From the NCBI GenBank assembly GCA_025765615.1, contig JAIVFJ010000178.1, positions 1 through 64,000 on the forward strand: 64,000 nt of DNA, read 5' to 3'. Made by a program: the position numbers and the translations under genes. Positions 54,501 through 64,000 of this stretch are shown in pieces. The stretch is from Zopfochytrium polystomum. Taxonomy: Eukaryota; Chytridiomycota; Chytridiomycetes; Chytridiales; Chytridiaceae. The notes beneath the pieces are model-generated. The model was not told the origin of the DNA. It ran no database searches and was given only the letters and a program-made list of their open reading frames with translations. How positions within the stretch are numbered: the first letter of the stretch is position 1; every line of letters begins with the position of its first letter.

Positions 54501-56627
54501 CCAAACAAACACCCCAGAGGACTTGGCCACAAGAATCCTGGATCCCTCATCAACCACGGACTGATCGCAATTCATAGACTTCAGAAAATTCTGGGTGAAC
54601 TCAATCTGGTCCTGGGTGTTCTGCTCAGCAGTAGGCACAACCTCCTCAATCGGAATATGTTCAAATGCCTTTGCAATATCCTCTTCAGGGCGCCCAGTCA
54701 CCAGCATCTTGACACCATCAGGAAGAGCCCTGTTCAGCTCTTGAAACACAGAAAGTATTTCTTGGCGTTTGTAGATAGTGCCACACTCGTCGAGGGCATC
54801 CACAACCAAGACTACAGGCAGAGCTAGTTCCTTGTCTTGGGCAAGTTGTTGTAAAGGTTGAACAAGGAGCACTTTCATAATCTCAAAAAGAGGTCTGGAA
54901 AGAATTTCTGGATTGTCTTGCTTAGCTTGAACAAGCTTGTATCCAAAATGATAACTGAACTTTGCAAGGCCAATAACCAGCGTCAAGACCAAGTGGCGTG
55001 CACTGCTGCGGATGTCATCATCATGCTTGCAAAAGAACAAGCCGCCAAGCATACTCTGGGCCTGAAGCTCCCTGGACACCATGGCTGCCATCACAGACTT
55101 GCCCACTCCTGCCACACCTTTCAGCCACATCACCCTGTTTGCACTGGCTGCTGCTGGGTCATCCGGAGACAGAAACTGGAACACTCTTCTCAGCAGCCAC
55201 CTCCTTGAGCCTGGCAGCACATTCCTCAAAAGAGCTTGCCTCTCAATATCCATTTGCTCAGACAGTGGAGTGAGCCACTGTTGCAATTCAGCAAAGCTAG
55301 ATCTGGAAAGCGGTTTATCTGAACTTGGACGTGCAATATGCTTTTCAGCCATGCAACGACTGTAAACTTGTCTTGCTTCTGTCACAATCCTGCAGATACT
55401 TGGGTGAGCATGAAAAAAAGAATAAAAAAGCCTACTTCATCATATCACTCTCAGGATGGGCCTGGGGCCCATTCAGCTCCAGGATCTTCTTCACTGTTTG
55501 AGAAACAGATTGGCGGCCAGGACTAAGTTGATGGCAATGCGGCCGGTCTGGAAACTTGGTGTGATCAAATGTGCTGAACTTCTTGGTGACTAAAGCCTTC
55601 CTTGCATCATCTAAGGTGACCATCAAATCCTTAGAGAGTAGAACAGGTAAGATGCTGATGCCATTTTCTTCTCTCATTTGAAGGGCAAGCTCCCACTGCA
55701 GTTCCCTCTTAGTTCTGAACAAGCAACAGCAGAAACTTACTTCGAGCAAGCAATTGTCAGGGAATTTATCAGCTTCAAGCATTTTCTCCATGGCGACATC
55801 AGAGCACAGCAAAATGACAACTGAAGAGTGGAACAAGCCAGCCATGAAATTGACTTGCCACTTCTCTGCATAGGAAAGGCACTGTGAATCCCAAAAGGCA
55901 TGTAGACCATTCAATTTGGACTCTTTGGGAAGGACAGAGCCCCGGAAGTCTTTTAGGAGAGCCAACTCCATTTGATAGAAAAGGTCTCTGGCGGCATAAC
56001 TCTCAGATGCTTGGCGGTAGCTTCTCAAGAAAACCTGGTCAGTTAGGGTGGGAAAGACATGGATTGGCCAAACCTAATGAAAAACGGATGCTTCTGCACT
56101 TTTCTTTTGCACTCCCAATCGTTTGGAATCAGGTTCATCCAATGTTCTGAAGAAGGTAAGCTTGACAGTCACTGAACTTGAGGAATTGAACTTCACTGTA
56201 CCCTTCTTGTAATCAGCAGTCTCTACCAGTACATCTACGTTACCAATCACTTGACCAGGAGTACTTACAACCCCCTGTGCAACAGGTTGGTCTCCTGCAG
56301 CAGCATTTTCCAGGGTGCTGGGGTGCTGGGCAACAACAACCTGGAGTGGTGTGAGCCTTCAAAAACTTTGTGTGAAAGGAGTTAAAAACTGACCTTCCAC
56401 TTGTAATTTTGCGTAAAAAGGCTGGGCAAATCATCATCCACATCGAGAATAGTATTGTCACCAGTTGCAGAATCAACATAGACAAGATCGATTGGAACTG
56501 AAAGATTCCAGCGAGAAGCCACAAGCTGACGCAAATCCTCATGACTAGCAGAAAAGTCAACGAGAATTTTCCTGCCTATTCCCTTGAAATTGAAAGACAC
56601 CAGTGCGGTTTTGGCTCGGCCTTCCAT
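51513..56627 (-). CDS. TIR-NACHT-WD40 protein (NLR/STAND type), five exons
   Basis: Exons 56627-56394, 56340-56086 (or to 56269), 56034-55741, 55695-55436 and 55389-51513 join in phase to about 1,639 residues. Residues 1-78 look like a small beta-grasp (PB1/ubiquitin-like) fold ending VDDDLPSLFTQNYKW. Residues 164-290 match a TIR domain: VFLRSYRQASE, HAFWDSQCLSYAEKW, SSVVILLCSDVAME, DNCLLE/WELALQ with the Cys-x-x-Glu region of NADase TIRs, and ISILPVLLS. NACHT follows with Walker A GVAGVGKS (about 439-446) and Walker B LPVVLVVDALDECG (about 539-552). The C-terminal third has 11 clear WD40 repeats plus a degenerate one, ending each blade in VRIWDAS-type strands. Known relatives are signal-sensing NTPases in which ligand binding by the WD40 ring triggers oligomerisation. 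The end of exon 2 and the first ATG (another lies at 56675) are uncertain. Confidence 0.83.
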
Positions 56628-58388
56628 ATTTCCTTGAAAACACCGTTCACTGACAGTTTCTGGAGAAATCAACATTGATTAGTTCAGGAAATACTAAGCT
56701 AAACAAGGAGGAGAGATTGGGGGAGGTTGGACTGAAGTTGGTGTCAGTTTTCTCAAATCATTAAATTTTTTTTGAATGAAACTGAATTAGATGAAGCCCA
56801 GATAGAGCGGATTGATGTGCCTGTGCAAGCTCGTTGCGTTAATATCACAAACATCGGAGAGCACAACCATCACAGGAAGTGCAAACCTTCTGATTGTCAG
56901 ACTCCGATTACGCCAGTACTCGCGAACCAAATCGCAGAACTGTGTCCTTGTGTTCACCCTTGGATGACAGCAGGTTCCCAGCTCTGCGTCAGTGTTTTCC
57001 CGTTGTTCACTCTGTCCAGAGATACGGCAAGTATGATAGGAAGATTGAGAAGGCGAATCGAACCACGGGTTAGTTGAAAAATCGAGCTGGTCGCCCAGGA
57101 AGCCTCCATTGGCTGTCACACAAAACACTCACCCTCAGACCCATCGCGGACTAGGGTTGGCAGAGACAGTGGGAGAAGGATCGATCTCAAACACGGGCCA
57201 ATCGACCTCAATACCATGGAGCGTCCCAAATCCGAGGGACCATTCCGGCTGTTGCATCATTGACGGTCGCTGGGAACCAACCGACCGGCAAAGTCGGCGA
57301 ATCAAGAGGCTCACCGATCAGGAATGCTCCGGATCCGATCAGTGCGATGGACTGACTGAGTAGACTACGGGCCCTGGAAGGAGAGGGGAGGAAAGAAGCG
57401 TGGTGGAGGGGAAAGAGGGGCTTCCGGGTCGGGTGTCTCACCTTTCGGATGCGCAGTCTGTCTTTTTTTTCGATTTTTTATTTTTTATATTTTTTTTTCT
57501 TGATGTTCATTCCGTCTCACAAGACGACCCTCAAGGCAAACGCCCACTCGCTGCGCGGTGCGCACTGCCAAGATCGGACCAGCGCCATCGTGCAGCTTTT
57601 GCTCATTCGGTCAACGACGAGCAATTTTAGTTGAGTTACGCCCCACCAAGCTGCGCAGCCCCGACCGAAAATTGAAAAAAAAGGTGGTTCGAACAACGGC
57701 TTGAAAAGAAACGGAGCTTCACAGGTCCGTGAGTAACGGCCATCCCTGCGTCGCTGTCCTTTTGACAGCTGTTTCCTTCTTTGGAAGAGAATAAGCGAGA
57801 ATAAGCTATTTCCGGAAACAGCGAAGAATTATTGCGCTGGCGGTGCCTTTTTTTCTTGGTGCACAGATACAGACTCTTAACTACAAGCGGCTAAGTTCCG
57901 ATGCCGAAAAGTAAACTGTTCAACGAAGTCCCAATTCGTCTCAAGAATTTAAAAGGGATTGCCCTCGTGCATCATAATTCTCTTCGGTTGCAACAATTAG
58001 ATAACATAACGGTTCCATCCCTTCTGCCTGGGCACGGCGCAGTAGGGTGGCGAGGCGTAAGTTTTTCAGCGGTCCGGCAGGGCGAGTAAGGGCCAGATCG
58101 CGCCGCGTACAGGGCGAGGAGGACCGAGTTTGGCGAGTGCGGAGTTGCTGGTGCTGGTTTCTGGCGTTGTGTGGTGTTTTTTCGATCGGCCATTACGAGC
58201 TGCAGCTTTCTTATTCATCTTCGTCTTGTCTAGACCAGACGGGGGGCCGGAGTCGGCGTCGTAGTCGTCGTCGCCGCCGTCGGCATGTCCACACATTGCA
58301 ATTTTTAAACAGAAAGCAGTTACGTTGTGGGTTGCATTTGGCCGGCCTTGTCAAAGTAGAAACAGCTCACTTTTACCCCCACACACAG
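56628..58388. other. Intergenic between two divergent genes
   Basis: Promoters of the NACHT gene (left) and of PTPA (right) must lie here. A 63-codon frame from the ATG at 57901 (MPKSKLFNEVPIRLKNL) is followed by a GTAAGT donor near 58056 and could be a first exon of something unknown; I cannot connect it. T-runs occur at 57461-57500. Confidence 0.45.
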
Positions 58389-59375
58389 ATGAACCCGCCA
58401 CCAGCGCGATTCCCAGCGAGCCGAGCGCCCGCGACCGCATCGACGACGGCGACGGCGGGGACGGCGAATTCGAGCTTGGGCCGCGGCGGCCTCGGCGGCG
58501 GCGGCAGCTACGGTGGCGGCAGCTACGGTGGCGGCTTCGGTGGCAGCGGCGGCGGTGCCTCAACGGACTGGCGCATGCTGATGCCGCGCATGCCGCCGCC
58601 GCCGCAGCCCGCACCAGCAGCGGGCGCGGCGGGGGGAACGGAACAGCCGCCGCAGGGGGGGGCGCAGCCGCAGCTCCCGCCCTTCGCGCCGCAGCGCGCC
58701 CTCGCCCGCTTCGCGCGCCTCGCCGCCGCCTCTCGCGCCACCCTCCAGGCCACCACTACCCGCGGGAGCGACTCCCCGTTCCCCGCCGCCACAGCCGCCA
58801 CCGCCGCCGACGTCGACTCCGACGCATTCTCCTCCGACCCCTCCCCCTCCTCTTACTCCTCCCACCCGCCCCCACCGCCACCCGCAACTCCGCAAGCGCT
58901 GGCGGCCGCCCTCACGGCGCCGCCGACGCGGCGGATCCTGGACGCGGCGACGGACATGCCGCGATGGCTGCGGTCCGAGGCGCTGTCGCGGTACCTGGAC
59001 TTTGTGCAGCTGGTCAACCTGGCCGTGACGGGCAAGAAGAACGAGGACGCCCGGGCCGAGGCCGTGCCAGAGGTGAGCCGCGCTCGAGCGAATCAGCCAA
59101 TCTCAAACCTTCTGATTCGCTTCGTTTCTGCTTTTCTCTTCTTTTTTTCATTCATTTTTTTTTTTTTTTTGCGTTGCACACACAAGCGCATCGTCAAGCT
59201 GGTGGCCATGCTGGACCAGGTCGAGGCGTGGATCGCCGACATCCCGCCGCAAGAGTCCCCGCAGCGGTTCGGGAACAAGGCGTTCCGCACGTGGCACCAG
59301 CGGCTGGAGACGGTGAGAGCCGGTTTTTTTCTGCTTGCCCCTCCCCTTGTCTTCGCTCCAGTCTAACCGGTCTTC

Positions 59376-59416
<41 letters not shown>

Positions 59417-60297
59417 ACAACAACCACACCAGTCCATGCCGACCCTCCTCGCGCCCATCGTCCCCGCCGCCCTCCACGCGGCGCTCGGCCCGTACCTCCT
59501 CGCGGCGTTCGGCCACCCGACGCGTCTGGACTACGGCTCTGGCCACGAGCTGTCGTTCCTGTGCTTTGTGTGCGCGCTGTGCGTCGCGGGCGTGCTGCGG
59601 ATCGAGGAGGACGCGCTCGCGGTCGGCTGCGTCGTGTTTGTGCGGTACCTCGACGTCGTGCGCCGCCTGCAGGTCGTGTACTCGCTGGAGCCCGCCGGCA
59701 GCCACGGCGTGTGGGGGCTGGACGATTTTCAGTTTTTGTGCTATTATTGGGGCGCCGCGCAAATGATTGGTAAGGGAGAGAGAGAGAGAGAGGTTTCCAC
59801 CCACCACCCACCCCGCTATCGGGCGTCTTGCATTTCGTACTCATACAACCGTACAACGGAACTCAAAAATCATTTCAACCCCCCCCCCCAACAAAGGCCA
59901 CCCGCACGCAAAGCCGAAATCTGTCCTCTCCCCGGACACGGTCTCGCACCTGCGTGCGTCCAACATGTACTTTGGGGCGATCGCGCACATCCTGTCGACC
60001 AAGTCGGGCCCGTTCCACGAGCACTCGCCGATCCTGTACGACATTTCGGGCGTGCCGCGCTGGGAAAAGGTGAACGCCGGCATGCTCAAGATGTACCGCG
60101 CCGAGGTCGTTGAAAAGTTTCCGGTCGTGCAGCATTTGGTGTTTGGAGGGTACTTGCCGTTTGAGGACGTTGCGAGGGAGGTGGAGGAGGCGGAGGTGAA
60201 GGAGGTGGCGGCGAAGGCGGGGAGGGATGCGTTGGCGCCGCCGACGGTTGGTGAGGGAGAGGGGGTTGCGGAGGTTGGCGGCGGCGGCGGCGTTTGA
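58389..60297 (+). CDS. PTPA-type peptidyl-prolyl isomerase (PP2A activator), four exons
   Basis: Serine/threonine phosphatase 2A activator, Rrd1/Rrd2 family, cytosol/nucleus. Exons 58389-59072, 59187-59312, 59433-59769 and 59897-60297 join in phase to 515 residues. The N-terminal ~175 residues are a Gly/Pro/Ala/Ser-rich extension not typical of the family. The conserved body then runs: RRILDAATDMPRWLRSEAL, RFGNKAFRTWHQRL, YGSGHELSFLCFVCAL, VFVRYLDVVRRLQVVYSLEP, AGSHGVWGLDDFQFLCYYWG, then GPFHEHSPILYDIS and WEKVNAGMLKMYRAEVVEKF, all diagnostic. A short acidic/Gly tail ends it. The ATG at 58389 is the first in an upstream-open frame. Intron 2 carries a poly-A run of about 36. Confidence 0.93.
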
Positions 60298-61040
60298 GGC
60301 CGGTGCCTGTTTTCCATTCTTATTTTTTTTTTTTCAGAGTATTGCAATTGCTGAGTTGCTGGAGCGCAACTCGATGAAAATGAACGGTAGTGGTCAGTTT
60401 GCTCTCGCGTTCCCACCCTGCTCCAAACTGCTTCGCTTGTGCATGCCTGACAAGTGTCGGTCGTTGCACATCCTCCGACTGTGTGAGGTTGTCGGTACGA
60501 AGCCTGGAATTTGAAACGTTTCGCTTCAGTTACTTTGGTATTTTGTTATGTTTTTTCTCTATCCGCATACTCCTCGTTGGAGTCCCAAAGCATTATGAAA
60601 TGGGTGAAAAGACCCAATCGTGAGGGAGAGTGGGGCGAGCGACAAACAGAGAAGGGCGGATAAGAAAGGGGCCGTCACTGGGGGTCGGTGAAGAAATGGA
60701 AGGCAGGCCATACTGCCTTATCCGTTCAGTCCGCCACAGAAACGAAGAGTCCGGAGGGGAGAGAGAAAGGAAATTCGAAGAAATGAGGGACGGGCATTAT
60801 AGAGGTTGAGAGGGTTTTGCGGCCACACTCTCCCGCCTCATGTTGGGAGGGTTTGTGTTTCGCCGCATAGGAGGGAAGAAGAACAAAAAAAAAAACCGAT
60901 TTAATTGTGGGAGAGGAGAGAGTTTCGTTCGGATTAGGAGGGAAAATTGTTGTTGGTGAGGGCAGCAATTAAACGGGTAGAGAAATAGAGAAGAGACGAA
61001 AAAGACTCAAACATCCTTTGCTGCTGGCGGGGATGTTTCA
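60298..61040. other. Intergenic between convergent genes
   Basis: 3' regions of the PTPA and aspartic protease genes meet here. There is a T-run near 60325 and purine-rich DNA; no gene is seen. Confidence 0.5.
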
Positions 61041-62574
61041 TCAACCGTGGACGGCCTTGGCAAAACCGACGCGGCCGTTGGCCTTGTCGTAGATGCTGTA
61101 GTACTGCCTGAGGAAGACGTCGCCGAGGATGCCGACGCCGGCGGACGACGCGCCTGACGTGATGCCCGAGATGCACTGGGTCGAGCTGATGGGCAGGACG
61201 TACGCCGAGGCCGGCAGCGAGTACGCGACGCCGTTGATGGTCAGCGAGACGGCGGGGCCCGTCGACGCCTTTGAGCACGCGATGACGTACGCGCCGACGG
61301 ACGACGAGAAGGTCGCGCCGATGGCCTTGTTGATGCCGTTTGCCGCGGCCGTGTCGAGAATGATGAGCGACGTGCCCGTGTCGGCGATGAACGAGCGGAC
61401 CGACGAGTCCAGCGCGCCGGTGGACGAACCGACGCCCCACTTGCCGCCACTCCACGACATTTGCCAGTAGGTCTTGCTGTTGAGCGGGACGTAGCTGACG
61501 GTGCCGGTGTATCGGGACTTGTCGGCGCCGCCGATGGTGACCTCGCCGTTGTCGCCGTCGGCGCTGCGGGAGAGGTAGAAGGAGAACTGGTTGGTGGAGA
61601 GCTTGAGGGCGTCGATCCAGTTTGTGTTGGAGGCGCCGGCGGCGGCGATGTTGGAGATGCTGGCGTAGGCGAGGCCCATGAGGCCGTCGCCGACGCCGGC
61701 GAAGCCCGTCTCGGAGGTCGACACGCCCAGCGAGATGGTCGCGGTCAGGCCCGCCATCTTGACCGGGCCCGTGTAGACCTTGCCGCTGACGGAGCCGGAG
61801 CCGTACGAGGTCGACCAGCTGAGGGAGGTGGCCTTCAGGGTCGTGTCGGTGGTCTTGACCTTGGCCTGGGACGAAAGCCCGCAGGACTGGTCGCTCGACC
61901 TGCAGTTCGGGCCGCGGAACCAAGTGTCGGAGGAGCCGCTGAAAAACGTCCCAGAGTCAGTTTCGCGATGGTATACGTAGCATTTGACCCGGGGAGGGGG
62001 GAGGGGGGAGGGTGTCCGCCTCGAAAGAAAGTGGTGGAGCGGAGATTGAAAAAAAGAAAAAAGGAAAAAAAGGAAGAAAGTAAACGTTCAAATGAAGAAA
62101 CTAGACTTACGTGTCCAGGTCCAAGAGGAACGACTGTCCGTTGCCGAGGGTGACGGGGGCGTTGTACAAAAGGTCATCTGAGTTGTACAACGGCGCGGAG
62201 CCCTGACGACGCTCCAGAGTGCCGGCGGGGACCGAGGACGCGTTGAAGGAGGCGCCGTGGATGCGTTGTCCCCAGCGCGTGACGGCGCGGTGGGTGTTGT
62301 GTCCCGCGGGGTGGGAGGGCTTTGAGATGGCGATCTGATTTGATTTGCAGGAGCGAGGGGGGAGGGCGAGTGTTATTCACGCGGCGGTTGGATGAGACGG
62401 TTGTCATGTTTTTTGAGGAGTACAGGTTGGCGTTGCAGTATATGAAGCACGAGGGGGAATGAGCGAGATGCTGCTAACCTTGTGGATCACCTCCGTGGCC
62501 GGAGTCAGCGGAGCCGCCGACACGAGGGAAACGGCGACCGAAGCCGCAGAGACCAGGATGGCGAGCAAGTTCAT
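61041..62574 (-). CDS. Secreted pepsin-like aspartic protease (A1 family), three exons
   Basis: Secreted endopeptidase of acid pH. Exons 62574-62479, 62334-62111 and 61938-61041 join in phase to 405 residues. A signal peptide (MNLLAILVSAASVAVSLVSA) is followed by a propeptide with a dibasic site ERRQ before the mature start, as used by Kex2-type processing. The first catalytic motif is split by the second intron and reads LDLDTGSSDTW (DTG intact). The flap strand region WSTSYGSGSVSGKVYTG and the hydrophobic GLMGLAYASIS follow. The second motif is FIADTGTSLIIL, again DTG. The C-terminus ends ILGDVFLRQYYSIYDKANG plus VGFAKAV, the family's closing strand. Both Asp residues are present, so an active enzyme is expected. 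Confidence 0.92.
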
Positions 62575-62753
62575 TATTGCAATTTGAGGTATGAGGTAGG
62601 AACAAGGAGCTATGAGGTAAGTTGAGGGAACTTGTTTAAAGAGAGAGCACTGTCGATGTGTGTGTGTGTGTGTGAGTGTGACGGCGAGGGAGTGCTTAAA
62701 TACTGCCCCGGTCCGTTGGTTTCTTTTTTTTATTTCGTTTTCACTTTCGGAGG

Positions 62754-62757
<4 letters not shown>

Positions 62758-62798
<41 letters not shown>

Positions 62799-62840
62799 TG
62801 TGTGTGTGTGTGTGTGTGTGTGAGTGTGAGAGAGAGAGCT
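62758..62840. repeat. Compound (GA)n(TG)n microsatellite
   Basis: About 18 GA units run into about 13 TG units, 185 bases upstream of the aspartic protease start. Confidence 0.93.
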
Positions 62841-63287
62841 CGCAATCAACACAGCATTGAACAGCCGACACATGGAAAGTTCTATTGACGAAGGCCCTTT
62901 GTTGTCTCTCGAACGCACCCACCCTCTGTCGCGATTCCTTCGCTTCCAATTTTTTTTTTTTCTCTCCTTTTTTGTTTTTTTCGCACACAAATCATCACGC
63001 GTCCGCCCTCGGTGTGCGAACCAAAGCCGGGCGGGCTCCCTCAAATATCTTCTTTCCTTTTTCGGCTTAATCAGCCCCTCCGCCACGGGCGGCCACGGGC
63101 GGCCGCGTTCGCGCCATCGTCCCGAATTAAAATCAAACATTGGACAACAGGCTTGTTTTTCTTTCGTTTTTTTTTCTTTCTTTTTTTTTCTCGCTTGATG
63201 GTGAGATCGTTTTTTGCACGTATTTATTACAAAAAAAGAAAAAAAAATTTGACACAAAAAAGGAAACGGGGGCACAAGTGGCTAAAG

Positions 63288-63291
<4 letters not shown>

Positions 63292-63366
<75 letters not shown>
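63292..63366. repeat. (TC)n microsatellite
   Basis: Two TC runs of about 20 and 16 units separated by one extra C. Confidence 0.93.
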
Positions 63367-63370
<4 letters not shown>

Positions 63371-64000
63371 TCTGTGCCTCTTTCGGATCGGGCGATAGAA
63401 ATCGCAGGTCCCCGAGTTTCCTTTTTTTCAAAAAAAATCGGCTTCAGATTTTTTTTGAAAAACATCAAAATCTTTCCTTGCGCCGAGCTAGTGAAATGAA
63501 ACGAAAAAAAAACCAAAACAAAAACAAAAAAAGATGCGCGCGGAGAAATCGCCGATGGAACTTTTCTGCATTGGGACCCACGCGGCGGGCGGCGCGCCAC
63601 CAATTTTAGTTACTGACTAAGCCGCGGGGTTTTTCATGTGTGGGAAAGAATGCATACGGCGGCCTCCACGACGACCATGCAGCGAGAAGAGCGAGGGGGA
63701 GGACGAGGGAGTAGAAGGAGAGTTGAAAAGAGAGGAGAGTAGAAAGAGAGAGAGAGAGATGAGAGAGAGGAGAGAGAGGAGCTATGAGAGAGAGAGAGAG
63801 AGAGCGAGAGGAGAGAGGAGAGAGAGAGGGAGAGAGAGAAGAGAGGAGAGAGAGAGAGAGAGCGAGAATGAGAGTGAGAGAGGGAAGTGTGTGTTCGGGT
63901 GCGCGCCCGCGGTTGCAAAGAGAACAAGTATGGTGTTGCCCGTGACTGATTCGCTCTTTGCGAAAACGTCCAACCCAACCCCACTGCCTTTTGGGTGGAA

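Larger units (their letters stand above)
62575..64000. other. Intergenic right end, repeat-rich
   Basis: Upstream DNA of the protease gene. It contains (GA)n(GT)n at about 62758-62840, a (TC)n block at 63292-63366 and GA-rich imperfect repeats at 63720-63880. No gene is seen; an incomplete gene beyond the edge cannot be excluded. Confidence 0.5.

Noticed and set aside
57901..58089. Small gene starting at the ATG at 57901
   Set aside because: Only 63 codons, no recognisable motif, and no downstream exon could be joined with confidence.

Overview
This window reads as nuclear DNA of an early-diverging, probably zoosporic (chytrid-like) fungus. The genes carry short to medium GT-AG introns, many with poly-T or poly-A tracts. 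Very long (GA)n, (TG)n, (CAGA)n and poly-A runs lie between and inside genes. The set combines fungal-type items (NACHT-WD40 protein, fatty-acid hydroxylase family enzyme, pepsin-like secreted protease, PTPA isomerase, GST, universal stress protein) with items usually thought of as animal-like but known from flagellated fungi (TRPV-like ankyrin channel, reeler-domain protein). The taxon is inferred from gene content, not from any marker gene.

Layout. 1-2 kb: universal stress protein gene. 3.0-6.8 kb: a head-to-head inverted duplication of a multi-exon gene whose product has a kinase-like catalytic-loop motif; the plus copy is nearly intact, the minus copy is frameshifted, and a tail-like remnant follows at 6.9-7.1 kb. 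7.6-8.6 kb: fatty-acid hydroxylase/sterol desaturase family (minus). 10.1-12.4 kb: seven-TM protein with a huge low-complexity loop (minus). 14.35-14.7 kb: solo LTR. 16.2-17.9 kb: glutathione S-transferase, six exons (minus). 18.4-25.9 kb: Ty3/gypsy gag remnant abutting a 6.9-kb Ty1/copia element with both LTRs. 26.9-29.5 kb: leucine-rich-repeat protein. 29.7-31.7 kb: remains of a second copia family. 32.7-33.8 kb: secreted reeler-domain protein. 35.7-38.5 kb: TRPV-like channel. 39.6-44.6 kb: 5'-truncated copia element of the second family, itself hit by a solo LTR and by a 1.75-kb unclassified insertion. 46.1-49.0 kb: 975-residue disordered ORF. 51.5-56.6 kb: TIR-NACHT-WD40 receptor-like gene (minus). 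58.4-60.3 kb: PTPA. 61.0-62.6 kb: aspartic protease (minus).

There are no operons; genes are monocistronic and spaced by repeat-rich DNA. The most notable items are the TIR-NACHT-WD40 gene (an NLR/STAND architecture with an additional N-terminal segment), the inverted kinase-like pair with a near-palindromic divergent promoter, two solo LTRs with perfect 5-bp target duplications, and copia open reading frames broken almost only by TGA at positions where Arg is expected. Exon structures were worked out by eye from splice signals and phase; they are consistent but unproven without transcripts.
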